Shown one piece after another: positions 36,968-47,498 of a stretch of DNA of 64,000 nucleotides (position 1 is its first letter; each line of letters starts with the position of its first letter). The position numbers were made by a program, and so were the translations under genes. The notes under the pieces are model-generated. The model saw only the letters and a list, made by a program, of their open reading frames with translations. It searched no databases and was not told the origin of the DNA. The DNA comes from an uncultured Bacteroides sp. (GTDB lineage Bacteria > Bacteroidota > Bacteroidia > Bacteroidales > Bacteroidaceae): assembly GCA_900551445.1 (NCBI GenBank), contig URWA01000010.1:1-64000 (forward strand), read 5' to 3'.

Positions 36968-38184
36968 CATCCGGTGCCGCCATCTACGGGGCGCTGTATT
37001 ACAATCAGGAAAAAGTGGAGAAGGGGAAAGCGCGGACACTGGCATGAAACCGCGTGATGGAGACACCGGAGGGAAAGGTCGGCATCACCGAATGCATGCG
37101 CAGCTTCGAACCTTACCTTGCCATGAACCGCCGGACGGAAAAGCCGGTGATCCACCTCTCGCTCAATCCCCATCCCGATGACGTGCTCTCCGACGAACAG
37201 CTGGAAGCCATCGGACGGGAATATATGGACAAGCTCGGATATGGCGACCAGCCTTACATTATCTTCCGCCATGACGACAACGCGCGTCCTCACATCCATA
37301 TAGTCTCCCTGCGCATTGATGAACAGGGAAGAAAGCTTAGGGATTACAAGGAATGGGAACGTTCGACGGACATCTGCCGGGAACTAGAAAGGAAATACGG
37401 CCTGCTGCAGTCACGTGGGGAGGAATACAGGATTTCCCGGCCGATGACCGCGGTGGACTACACGAAAGGCGATCTGAAACATCAGATTGCGGGTGTGGTA
37501 AAACCGGCTGTGCAGAATTACCGCTTCCAGTCGTTCAAGGAGTTCAGGGCACTGCTCGGACTTTTCAACGTGACCGTGGAGGAAGTGCATAAGGTCGTGG
37601 ACGGGAAACGTTGCGACGGTCTGGTCTATGCGGCGACCGACTGAAAGGGAAAACGTACCGGGGTCGGAATCAAATCCAGCAATATCGGTAAAAGCGTGGG
37701 ATACCGTGCCCTCCAAAAGAGGTTCTCACAAAGCAGAACATGGATGAAAAAGCATCCCCTGCCGGAAAAGACAAGGGAAAACATCCGTACGGCACTCCGC
37801 CGGGATACCCGTGAAGGGTTCCTGCACGAGCTGGCAGGCAAAGGCATCGTGCCCGTACTCTGGGAGAACGGGGCGGGCGTGATCTACGGCGTGACCTATA
37901 TAGACCATAATATCAGGGCGGTCTTCAAGGGATCGGCGCTCGGCAAGGAGTTCTCCGCTTCGGTTATCAACCGGAAATACGGCACGCTCCCGTCCGTCCC
38001 CGACAGGCCGGCTCCCGGACAGGAACCGCCCGTGAATACGGACACAAGGGAGACGGGGCTTGCGGAAGGCCTGCTGGATATCTTCTCCATGGAATCCTGT
38101 CCCTACCCGGCTGAGGACATTCCCCGGAATATTTATGGAAAGAAGAAAAAGAGGAAGGGGCGGAAAGGCCCGCGGATCAACTAA
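36952..38184 (+). CDS. Relaxase/mobilization protein, two in-frame TGA codons
   Basis: 410 codons if TGA at 37045-37047 and 37642-37644 are read. Start MVAKITSGAAIYGALYYNQE with the catalytic Tyr region, then FEPYLAMNRRTEKPVIHLSL, NPHPDDVLSDEQLEAIGREY and the metal-binding HIHIV after DDNARP. After the second TGA: GIKSSNIGKSVGYRALQKRF. These are the MobB/relaxase features of Bacteroides mobilizable elements. It nicks oriT and leads the strand into the recipient. All three pieces are in one frame and ends are normal (TAA). Without readthrough only 31 residues would be made from the first start. Confidence 0.8.
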
Positions 38185-38220
38185 CGAAGTATTCACATAT
38201 AACAACCAATCATATCCCAT

Positions 38221-40233
38221 ATGGCACAAGAAGATTCCAGAGGACTCGGCAAGACCATCGACTTCATGCGGGCGGTTAGCATCCTGTTCCTCGTGATGAA
38301 CATCTATTATTTCTGCTATCCGTTCTTCCATGCCGCCGGCTGTACCAACGGCATGGTGGACAGGATACTGCTGAATTTCCAGCATGACACCGGACTGTTC
38401 ACCAGCTCCCCCGTGACCAAATGCTTCAGCCTGATGTTCCTTTTTTTCTCCTCGATGGGCGCCAAAGGGCGGAGGGTCTCAGAGATGACATGAAGGCGTA
38501 TCGGCTGCTACCTGGCAGCCGGGCTGTTCCTCTATTGGGGAAGCGAGCTTTTCCTCACCGCTGGCTGGAGTGTTCCGCTCACCACCCTTGCGTATGTGTC
38601 CGCCCTTGCCGCCGGGTACATCTGCCTGCTCACCGCAGGCATGTGGGTCGGGCGTCTTTTAAAGGAACATCTGATGGATGACGTCTTCAATGAGGAGAAC
38701 GAGTCCTTCATGCAGGAGACTCGCTTGATCACCAACGAATACTCGGTGAACCTGCCCACACGGTTCTATTATAAGAAGAAATGGCATGATGGGTGGATCA
38801 ATGTCGTATTGCCCCAAAGGGGCTGCATAGTGGTCGGATCACCGGGCAGCGGGAAGAGCTACTGTGTCATCAACCAGTTCATCAAGCAGCAGATAGAGAA
38901 AGGTTATGCGCTTTATTGCTATGATTTCAAGTTTCCCGACCTGAGCCTTATCGTCTATAACCATCTGCTCAAGAATAAGGACAAGTACAAGGCGAACGTT
39001 CAGTTCTACGTAATCAACTTCGACGATCCGCGGCACAGCCACCGTTGCAACCCTATCAACCCGACATTCATGTCTGACATCGCCGACGCCTACGAATCGG
39101 CGTATGTGATCATGCTGAATTTGAATAGGACCTGGATACAGAAACAGGGCGACTTCTTCGTAGAAAGTCCGATCGTACTGTTTGCCGCCATCATATGGTA
39201 TCTCAAAATCTACGAGAACGGGAAGTACTGTACCTTCCCCCACGCCATCGAGCTGCTGAACAAGCCCTACTCGGACATATTCACCATCCTGACCTCGTAC
39301 AGGGAGCTGGAGAACTACCTCTCGCCTTTCATGGACGCCTGGAAAGGCGGGGCGATGGAGCAGCTCCAGGGCCAGATCGCAAGTGCCAAGATCCCGCTCT
39401 CGCGCATGATCAGCCCCTCGCTCTACTGGATCATGAGCGGGGACGACTTCACGCTGGATATCAATAACCCGGATGAGCCAAAGGTACTGTGCGTAGGCAA
39501 CAACCCGGACCGGCAGAACATCTATTCGGCGGCCCTGGGGCTGTACAACGCCCGTATCGTCAAGATGGTGAACCGTAAGGGAAAGCTTAAGTGCTCCATC
39601 CTGGTGGACGAGGTTCCGACGATATATTTCAAAGGGCTCGACACCCTGATAGCCACGGCCCGCAGCAACAAGGTGGCCGTCTGTCTGGGCGCGCAGGATT
39701 TCAGTCAGCTGGTACGTGACTACGGTGAAAAGGAGGCGCGCGTCATCCAGAATACCGTCGGCAATATCTTTTCCGGGCAAGTGTTGGGGGAAACGGCCAA
39801 GAACCTCTCGGAACGGTTCGGGAAGGTGCTCCAGCAGCGCAAGTCCGTCAACATGACCCGTGAGGACACATCGACCAGCATCAGCACCCAACTAGACTCG
39901 CTGATACCGGCCTCGAAAATATCCAACCTCTCCCAGGGCATGTTCGTGGGAAGCGTCTGCGACAGTTTCCGGGAGAAGATGGAACAGAAAATCTTCCACT
40001 GCGAGATCGTCGTGGACAACGCAAGGGTGGCGGCCGAGACGAAAGCCTATAAACCGATCCCCGTGATTACGGACTTTACCGGCGGGGACGGTAAGGACCA
40101 TATGCGGGAAGAGATAGAGCGGAACTACTACCGCATCAAGGAGGAGGTGGGCGGGATCATCCAAAAGGAGCTCCGCCGCATAGAGAACGATCCGAACCTG
40201 AAACATCTGCTGGAAACGGAAGATGACGGGTAA
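38221..40233 (+). CDS. TraG/VirD4-type coupling protein, in-frame TGA
   Basis: 670 codons if TGA at 38491-38493 is read. N-terminal LGKTIDFMRAVSILFLVMNI, two membrane-spanning regions on either side of the TGA, then Walker A GSPGSGKSYCV, Walker B KCSILVDEVPTIYF and the C-terminal helical region. In Bacteroides TraG-like proteins the segment after the first helices reads TWRKI; here it reads EMT-TGA-RRIG, so the TGA sits at a conserved Trp. Many other Trp codons of the gene are TGG. ATPase that brings the relaxase-DNA complex to the mating channel. Confidence 0.85.
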
Positions 40234-40269
40234 CAATAGTTTAAACCATTCATTTTAATTTATCGAATC

Positions 40270-41175
40270 ATGGAAAAGAAGAAAACCAGCGCGGGCTGTC
40301 TGCCCGGCAAACCCTGCTTCCCTTGGGTGGGAGGCAAGAGAAGACTGCTTCCGGTACTGATCCAGTCACTACCGGAGAATATCACGGAAATGGAAACCTA
40401 TGTGGAACCCTTTGTCGGGGGCGGCGCCCTGTTCTTCTGGCTGAGACAGACCTATCCGCATATCCGTTGCGTGATCAACGACTCGAACGAGAGCCTAGTG
40501 AATGTCTACCGCGTCATACGCGACACGCCGGAAGAACTGGTCGGACTGCTTGCCGGCATCCAGGGCGAATACCACGCCCTTGAGGAACGTACGGAAAGAA
40601 GGGACTATTTCATGGAAAAGCGAAGGGTATTCAACGAGGAGTACCCGGATGACATCACCCGTGCCGCCCTTTTCATTTTCTTCATGCGCACCTGCTATAA
40701 CGGCATCTATTCGGTCAACCGCAAGGGCAGGCTCTCGGTAACCTTCGGTACGGGCAGCCGCACCAGGATACTGGAGGAGGAACTGATCCGCTTCAACCAC
40801 AAGCTGCTGCAGGGCGTCATCATCCTGGACGGGGACTACCGCCAGACGGAAAAATACGCGGGAGAGAAATCGTTCTTCTACTTCGACCCGCCCTACAAGC
40901 CCGTCAACGAGGCCGGTGCCTGTACCTCCTACATGCCGGACGACTTCGATGACGACTGTCAGATAGAGCTGGCCGGATTCTGCAGGGACTTGGGAGAGAA
41001 GGGAAGCAAATGAATGCTCTCCAACTCCGACCCCCGTCAGAAGAATCCAGAGAACACCTTCTTCGACGACCTGTACGCCGGCTTCCATATCCAACGACTG
41101 AGCATCTTCCGCTCGGTATGTTCCATACCCGAGAAGAGGGAGACGGTCAACGAACTGCTGATCAGAAATTATTAA
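40270..41175 (+). CDS. Dam-family DNA adenine methylase, in-frame TGA
   Basis: 301 residues if TGA at 41011-41013 is read. FPWVGGKRRLLPVLIQSLPE and FVGGGALFFWL (AdoMet binding), YFDPPYKPV (catalytic DPPY) lie before the TGA. After it: MLSNSDPRQKNPENTFFDDL and a normal TAA end. In this family the motif is usually GxKWMLSNSDP or with Phe, so the TGA replaces a conserved aromatic, most simply Trp. Solitary methylase; may protect incoming element DNA or time its replication. Confidence 0.85.
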
Positions 41176-41204
41176 TGCACATCATTCAAAAACGTAAGAA
41201 GTTT

Positions 41205-41425
41205 AATACAGCGGGTGGAGATCTTTTCGCCTGCTGTATTAAAAACAAGTTTGAAATCTTTAACAGCCTCAATGATCCTGTCCATATCCTCAAAGAGCTT
41301 TTTCTGCGTCACGGGGGCATATACCTATGTGGACTGTATATTGTTATGCCCCAACATCTTGCCGATGGTCACTATCGGCACGCCCGCTTCAAGAATGACG
41401 AGCGAGGCAAACGAGTGATATCAAA
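41205..41425 (-). pseudogene. C-terminal relic of a tyrosine integrase
   Basis: Minus-strand translation gives HSFASLVILEAGVPIVTIGK, MLGHNNIQST, then TAG, then VYAPVTQKKLFEDMDRIIEA: the LGH and catalytic Tyr region of a Bacteroides integrase in which the Gln before VYA is a TAG stop. No N-terminal part. Marks an older insertion between dam and primase. Confidence 0.75.
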
Positions 41426-41759
41426 ATTGGAACAGAACACGTGAAGTTAGTAAATGAAGGAATGAGAAAGGAAAAATGGACAGGATATTGCAGATGTCCA
41501 ATTACCAGAATGTTAGTTATCCGATTACCTGGGCTGAACAGATAACCAAATGAGAAGTAAAGAAGTTGTCACTGCGGCCATTATTCACTGTATGTTAGTA
41601 TTTTGTATATAAAAAAATGCTTATAAATTGAACGATTTTGCCATTAAGTTTATTTGTTTGAACAAAGTACGCCAAATAAATTGAATTTACCTTATTTGGC
41701 GTATTTGATTTATATTTCAATGCTATTATAAGTTTAAGATAACCTATAAACCACATACA
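41426..41759. other. AT-rich junction, no gene
   Basis: Composition changes here from the GC-richer element to the AT-rich PHP-SMC insert. No frame or repeat of note. Confidence 0.45.
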
Positions 41760-44693
41760 TCAAATTGTTTTATCAAAATATTTACAGTCTCTATTATGGA
41801 ATGCAGGATATGTGCCTTCAAGAATATCAACTATTACTTTGTTCATTTTTGGATTTTCTATAGCACCTGATTCATAAGTAACTTTATTTCCATCTAATTT
41901 ATCTATTTTCATCTGAATAATTTGATCAGCATCACAAACAACAGCAAGGTTTGGATTATGAGTAACCATGATAATTTGACGTTTTTTCTTAGCTGTCTTG
42001 ATAAAATGCACTAGATATTTGAATACGCTTTCATTATCAAGGTTTTCTTCTGGCTGATCTATGATTAACGGTTTATCATCCATATCTATAAAAAGATACA
42101 ACAATAAAAGTAATGCACCTCTTTCTCCTGGGGATAATGATGACAACGGTTTTCCGTTCATTCTCAATTGAAAGAAAGGGATTACATAATCCATCCCGTA
42201 AATAAAATCGTATAATTCTTGTTTTGTATGCCCTTTCTTTAATTGTGCTTCAATTTCTCGATCGATATTTTGACCGTCTCGTTTGTCACATAGTAAATCA
42301 TCGTTGATAAGACAAGCAAACTCTACTATTGATTGAATATTGGATATATCAATACTATCAATACTATCCTTTATTCTGGATGCGCCTTGTTCTTTACCGT
42401 AATAAGAACCTGCAGCTTGTTGACTAACATAATCAAACAATCGTTCGCCAAAACTCCTTATAGCAAAAGTTGAATTAAATTCAATTGGATAGTCTTTCAA
42501 TTCCTCATGATAATCATGAATGAATTTTACAATAGGAGCAAAAAGGCTATTATAAGTATCAAGAACAAGATGTTTCTTTTGCATCAGCTCTTTAACATGT
42601 TGATTTCTAGTATTTTTCTTTATTGAAAGGTCATTGATAAGTCGGTGTTCAATATAATCTATACGCGCTTGAAGATTTTTTATTGTTCCATCTTTTTCTG
42701 GCGTACCGATTATCTTTTCTATCATGTTTTCCCAGTCTTGTTTATCTTTTAAATATTTTTGATATTCAAGTTCCGGAGCACTCAGCTTTTTCTTGATTTC
42801 TTCTAATTGCTGTAAAGTATGCACATATTTATATTTTAATCCTTCAGGATTCTTCTCATCAAGCTGGTTATTTATATCTGCCAGACGTCCATTTAGTTCA
42901 TTAATCTTTTGGTCTATTAATTCAGGGTGAAATGAAAGGGTCATTATTGAATCAATATCCAATTTATTCTGTTCATATAAAGGGCGTAACTCATTTCTCG
43001 TAGATGTGATTTGGGCATAAAATCTTTCTAAGCGTACTTTACTGTCTGTGATATCTTGTATTAATTTTATAATCGCTTCTCGTTCATCATTTAACTTCTG
43101 CAATGACGTAAGAATAGTTTTGCAGAATTCCTGATTTTTTTCAATGTTTTCCTTAGCTTTCTTTGCATTAGGATCATCTTCCAGCGAAGGTTTCGCCACT
43201 TCTTGTGGTTTAGCTAATTGTGCATTACTTAATTGTTCTTGCTTGTATTTTAATTCATTTTCAATTTTGCTCTTATAGGAAAGAGTAAGCATTGCCTCTA
43301 GTTCTATAATGTCTGTATTGATAGATTTAATTAAAGACTTAATGTCATTACATGAAGCATTGTTCTCTTTTGTTAGATAATTGATTATACTTTCAAGGTC
43401 ATTAAGACCGAACCTTTGTGCTGGCTCTAAATACTGAAATATAATCTTCTTCAGTTCATTTTCAAACTGTTGATCATCTTCAGTTGTACAAAGCGTTTCA
43501 AGGAAATTTTGTGGTATATATTTAACTCGCTCTGGCTGTGTTAAGTCCGACTGCATATCCAATGTTTTTATAGTTGAATGTGCTCCATCAAACCATTGTA
43601 TAGAGGCCTCAGTTTGTTTAGAACGATTATAAGGTTTAGACATTCTGAATTTTGTGGGAGTCAGAAAAGCCCAATTTTGATTGGTCGTATCTGCACACAG
43701 AGCGATAATATCTGTAAGAGCGCTTTTACCACTGCCTTTATTCCCAATGACGGCAACTAACCCTGGATTTAGAGGTATACTAATATTCTCAAACCATTTT
43801 TCTGACATCGTAGCATTAGTTGTGCGACGTACTTCCAAATATTTTATAAATTTATCAGGATTTTTTCTGATTCTGTTTATTATATCAGGTTCATCGAAGA
43901 ATATACGTTCTGGCTCAGCTAAAATTTGTCTTAAACCTTCAAATGTCAAATCTGCCTTTATCCAGCAAGCATTTGTTCCAACTTCACTTATTTCATGAGC
44001 ATCAGATGTTGCAATGGAAGGCTTTCCAAAAACTTTTTGATAAAAAGCAGCTTCCTTTGGTTTAGTCAAGTCGCATATATCAATATAACCATCTTTGAAC
44101 AATTCTTCTTTTACAGGTCCTAAAGAATCTTCAATTGAAACATTTTTAGCGGCCTTTCCTTCATGTTTCATTTCTTCATCTATACTGTTAGATTTTGAAC
44201 CGGCATGTACAGTTACTAACCCACCATATTTATGAATAATATTTGCAGCCTGTTTGAAATCGACTTGCACTTGAAAGATTCCTATCTTGAAATACTGTTC
44301 ATCAGATAATTCTTCTTTTGTTATCTCGCGGCCTTTTTGTATTATTTTTGTACGAGTTATTCCAAGTGGGTTCAAGACATTTTCTTTAAGAAACTCTGCG
44401 GAAAGTTTTACTCCATTATGTACATCTGGAAAAAGCCCTATCATGTGTACAGAGGCTTTCCCGTATTCTGTACGAAATTCTACACCAGATATAACAGAAA
44501 TTTCCATGGGCGCAGCCAATTTTTTCATTATATCAACATTATCCACGGTATGATGGTCTGTTACTGCAATACATTTTACATGCTTTAGTTTTGCTTCATC
44601 TAATATCTCTTGACAAGAGCCTTTACCGTCTGAAGCATTGGTATGGATATGCAAATCCCATTTATGCCATATTGAACCAGCTTTATGCATCAT
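41760..44693 (-). CDS. PHP-domain plus SMC-like ATPase, predicted defence gene
   Basis: 977 residues. PHP phosphoesterase/nuclease domain at the N-terminus with DLHIHTNASDG (His 15, 17), VTDHHT, GVEFRTE, TVHAGS and IATSDAH. Then Walker A GNKGSGKSALTD (about 317), a long coiled coil (about 420-760), an ABC-type signature LSPGERGALL and Walker B PLIIDQPEENLD near 860-890. Such single-gene PHP-SMC/AAA proteins occur in phage-defence and mobile-element cargo. Much more AT-rich than its neighbours and ending in TGA, unlike the element backbone, so it is a separate acquisition placed between dam and primase. Target not known. Confidence 0.8.
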   Translation of the reverse strand: MMHKAGSIWHKWDLHIHTNASDGKGSCQEILDEAKLKHVKCIAVTDHHTVDNVDIMKKLAAPMEISVISGVEFRTEYGKASVHMIGLFPDVHNGVKLSAEFLKENVLNPLGITRTKIIQKGREITKEELSDEQYFKIGIFQVQVDFKQAANIIHKYGGLVTVHAGSKSNSIDEEMKHEGKAAKNVSIEDSLGPVKEELFKDGYIDICDLTKPKEAAFYQKVFGKPSIATSDAHEISEVGTNACWIKADLTFEGLRQILAEPERIFFDEPDIINRIRKNPDKFIKYLEVRRTTNATMSEKWFENISIPLNPGLVAVIGNKGSGKSALTDIIALCADTTNQNWAFLTPTKFRMSKPYNRSKQTEASIQWFDGAHSTIKTLDMQSDLTQPERVKYIPQNFLETLCTTEDDQQFENELKKIIFQYLEPAQRFGLNDLESIINYLTKENNASCNDIKSLIKSINTDIIELEAMLTLSYKSKIENELKYKQEQLSNAQLAKPQEVAKPSLEDDPNAKKAKENIEKNQEFCKTILTSLQKLNDEREAIIKLIQDITDSKVRLERFYAQITSTRNELRPLYEQNKLDIDSIMTLSFHPELIDQKINELNGRLADINNQLDEKNPEGLKYKYVHTLQQLEEIKKKLSAPELEYQKYLKDKQDWENMIEKIIGTPEKDGTIKNLQARIDYIEHRLINDLSIKKNTRNQHVKELMQKKHLVLDTYNSLFAPIVKFIHDYHEELKDYPIEFNSTFAIRSFGERLFDYVSQQAAGSYYGKEQGASRIKDSIDSIDISNIQSIVEFACLINDDLLCDKRDGQNIDREIEAQLKKGHTKQELYDFIYGMDYVIPFFQLRMNGKPLSSLSPGERGALLLLLYLFIDMDDKPLIIDQPEENLDNESVFKYLVHFIKTAKKKRQIIMVTHNPNLAVVCDADQIIQMKIDKLDGNKVTYESGAIENPKMNKVIVDILEGTYPAFHNRDCKYFDKTI

Positions 44694-44812
44694 ATTACTA
44701 AATATTAAAAACCTACATATATAATACGAAGATACAGCTTTTAATTGACAAAATTGTCGTTCTGTTTATTCTATTTCTTTATATCGTAACAGCCGCTCGT
44801 TTGGGAAAGATG

Positions 44813-45727
44813 TTACCTCTTTATTTTTCATCCACAGGCTTGTCCTAACTTCGTACGGTCCGCCAAAGAAGATTTTATCCTCTCCTGCAGGAATTCGTTC
44901 AGATCCTTGTGTGGCAGATAGTGCATGGCCTTGTCGATCACTTTTTCACACTGCCTTCCGATCTCCTCCACCGCCTTCTTGCCGGCTTCATCATTATCCA
45001 GGAAGCAACAGACCTGTCCGTAGCTTCTAAGGATATCCATTGCCTTGGGCAGGTTGGCCACAGAATTGAGCACCACGCAGTCCGGTACGGCTTGCCCTTT
45101 CTTCAAGGCCAGGTACGAGAGATAGTCCATAAACCCCTCGAAAACCAGTACCGATGACTGCCGTCTATCCCCTGTATTATGGCTGACATGTGTGATGTCC
45201 TTGGGAGAGACCGCTCCTTTGAAGTATGGATTACGTATCTCAAGCCCCCCCTTCCTGTTTTTGAAACCGACCGCGAAATACCATTTGCCGCGCATGCGGT
45301 AATGTACCTCCACGCATTCCCTTGAGGCGATATCGGAAGGAATGCCCCTTGTCCCGAGATAATCCAGCAGGACGGTGTTCTTAAGAGGTGAGACGCGCAG
45401 TTCCTCAAAGGCCGATGCCACAGTCCGTCCTTTCGCAGGAGAAGGAACCGGTCTGAACGCCGGAAAATCGCTCCCGATCCTCTGCAATACGGTCGGGATA
45501 TCCGTCACCCCGTACAGCTTTTGTGCCAGGTCGATGATACTGCCCCCGGTTCCCTCCCCGAAATCATGTCACAGGTTCAAGGAAAGGCTGACCTTGAATG
45601 ACGGGGTACGCTCCTGCCTGAAAGGCGAAAGGTACCATACACTGTCCCCCTGTCTTCTGACAGGCGAGAATCCCGCCCGCCCCAGGAAATCCTCCAGCGG
45701 AATCTTCTTTACTTCCTCGATGTTCAT
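44813..45727 (-). CDS. TOPRIM primase-like protein, in-frame TGA
   Basis: From the ATG at 45727 (MNIEEVKKIPLEDFLGRAGF). A zinc-finger-like N-terminus (PFRQERTPSFKVSLSLNL) runs into TGA at 45571-45569, followed by HDFGEGTGGSIIDLAQKLYG. Homologous primases read LxxWYDFGxGxGG, so the TGA is at a conserved Trp. TOPRIM core: VLVFEGFMDYLSYLAL and VCCFLDNDEAG. At the C-terminal end a second TGA (44830-44828) is followed by four codons and TAA at 44815-44813. The likely role is priming replication of transferred single-stranded DNA. Confidence 0.8.
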
Positions 45728-45746
45728 CGCTTGCTTGTTTTACAGG

Positions 45747-46307
45747 TTATTTAAAAGGCGGCCATGAGAGCGGGTCCAGCAAGACACCGTCCTTCCTTAA
45801 CTCAAAATGCAGGTGGTTGCCGGTCGCTACCCCCGTATGTCCGACATCCCCGATATGCTGCCCGATACGGACATGAGTACCCGCCTTCACATGCAGCCTG
45901 CTCATATGCGCGTACAGTGTCGAGTATCCTTCCGTATGCCGGACATGCACGAACCAACCGTAACTCCGGCTGTAACGTGCCTCGGCGACCCTGCCGTTAC
46001 CCGCACTGTACACGGGGGTGCCACAGGGAGCAGCCAGGTCCACCCCCTGGTGGAACAGCCTCCTTCCCTTTACCGGATGTACCCTCATACCGAACGTGGA
46101 CGAGACCCTGAAACGGGTGTATCTTCTGTCAAGGGGGAAGAGTACGGGATAATCCGTCAGGAGAATGAGGCCATGTCGGGACCTTCAAGTAACCGTTCAC
46201 TTCCCGGCAGTACCGGTGGAACGTTCCTTTAACAATTCACCCTTGTTTCCGCCAGCCGTACCGTCCCCCCTCACACAGGAGGAGACTGACAAAAGGTGAC
46301 AAAACAT
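45747..46307 (-). CDS. M23 peptidoglycan endopeptidase, two in-frame TGA codons
   Basis: The catalytic part is plain: FGMRVHPVKGRRLFHQGVDL, VRHTEGYSTLYAHMS and NHLHFELRKDG give the zinc ligands and catalytic His of LytM/M23 enzymes. The frame stays open upstream through TGA at 46187-46185 and 46199-46197 to an ATG at 46307, with coding-like LILLTDYPVLFPLDRRYTRF between. The true start is uncertain; the ATG at 46307 lies inside the TGAC array. Probably opens the cell wall for the transfer apparatus. It follows the primase gene's reading direction, 19 bp upstream of it. Confidence 0.65.
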
Positions 46308-46320
46308 GACTATCAATGAC
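46287..46320 (+). promoter_or_regulatory. Four-fold 10-bp-spaced TGAC array (copy B)
   Basis: TGAC at 46287, 46297, 46307 and 46317. It sits between the divergent M23/primase genes and the rightward operon beginning at 46406, so it could control both. The last two units (TGACTATCAATGAC) match copy C closely. Confidence 0.7.
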
Positions 46321-46405
46321 AACTTTCTCATAATCAGAATATTTTAAGACGAAGATAGTAATTTTATCTCCCGAAACGATTTATCCACTTTAAAATTTAA
46401 CAGTT

Positions 46406-47494
46406 ATGGAAGAACTAAAACCGGCTGCCACAGGCAGCGAAAACGCCACTCAGGAACAGGGTTACCTGATGGCTTACGACAAGAAGGAACAGAAGGCGAA
46501 AGGTGTCAAGGGCATCGCGGCAAACGGGGAGCTGGAGACGCTCGAGGCCAATGAAACGAACAAGAGCCAGTTTATCCGTGTGGACCGGTACGGGAATTTC
46601 TTCACCAACTTCGGGAAGAACTTCATGTACCAGTACAACCATCCGACACGCTACGCGCTGTACCGGATGGAGGAGAAGACTCCGGTGGAGGAAGCGAAAC
46701 GCAGGATCGAGCAGGCCCAGCTCCCCGAGAACGAGTCTTTAAGACGCGAGCTCTCCCGGGATAACCGAATCTACAACAACCACCTTTTCAATGAGCGCGA
46801 GATCAACTGGCAGCAGGCCGAGCGTTACGGGCTTACCCCAGACGTGCTCAGACAGACAGGCGACATGGAAAGGCTGTTACAGGGCAGACAGTCCGGCATA
46901 GCCTATGACATCTCCATGAACACCGAGCTGGGACGCCAGAAAGGGGATGCCAAACTCTCGCTTTTCCGTGACGAGAACGGCCTGGCCAAGTTCGATCTGC
47001 ACTTTATCCGCCAGGCCCCCAAGGTAGGACAGGAATACCGGGGATACAAGCTGGAGGAGGACGTACTGGACGCCTTGAACCGGACGGGCAACGCCGGAAG
47101 GCTGGTGGACCTGGTCGTCGACTTCCGCAGCAAGGAGACGAAACCGTGCTACCTTTCAAAAGATCCGGTTACCAACGAGATGTTCTTCCTTCCGGCAGAC
47201 CAGGCGCGCTGTTCTAAAAAAATCAAGGACTATACGCTCTCGCAGCAGGAGTACGCTGACTATACGGCTGGCAAGGAGGTCCCCATCGAGTTCAAGTCAT
47301 CGAATGGGAAAATCCTGCGAACCTCCATCCAGATGAGCGCCGCCGAACGCGGGACCGAGTTCCTGTGGGAAAGAAGCACCAAGAAACTGGAGAACAGACA
47401 GGGGCTGGAACAGAAAGACGGCTTGCCGGAGAAAACGCAGAAGCCTGAAAAGAGGACCTATGCTCGCAAATCAAAGATAACCCCGAAAATGTAA
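46406..47494 (+). CDS. DUF4099/DUF3945-type protein
   Basis: 362 residues. About 130-175 is the DUF4099 motif (INWQQAERYGLTPDVLRQTG, DMERLLQGRQSG). About 180-320 is DUF3945-like (LSLFRDENGLAKFDLHFIRQ, then VDFRSKETKPCYLSKDPVTN). The tail is basic. Proteins of this type lie next to topoisomerase genes in Bacteroides conjugative elements; function unknown. First gene of a seven-gene run with gaps of 1-30 bp ending in topB. All Trp codons are TGG and there is no in-frame TGA. Confidence 0.8.
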   Translation: MEELKPAATGSENATQEQGYLMAYDKKEQKAKGVKGIAANGELETLEANETNKSQFIRVDRYGNFFTNFGKNFMYQYNHPTRYALYRMEEKTPVEEAKRRIEQAQLPENESLRRELSRDNRIYNNHLFNEREINWQQAERYGLTPDVLRQTGDMERLLQGRQSGIAYDISMNTELGRQKGDAKLSLFRDENGLAKFDLHFIRQAPKVGQEYRGYKLEEDVLDALNRTGNAGRLVDLVVDFRSKETKPCYLSKDPVTNEMFFLPADQARCSKKIKDYTLSQQEYADYTAGKEVPIEFKSSNGKILRTSIQMSAAERGTEFLWERSTKKLENRQGLEQKDGLPEKTQKPEKRTYARKSKITPKM

Positions 47495-47498
47495 CGGC

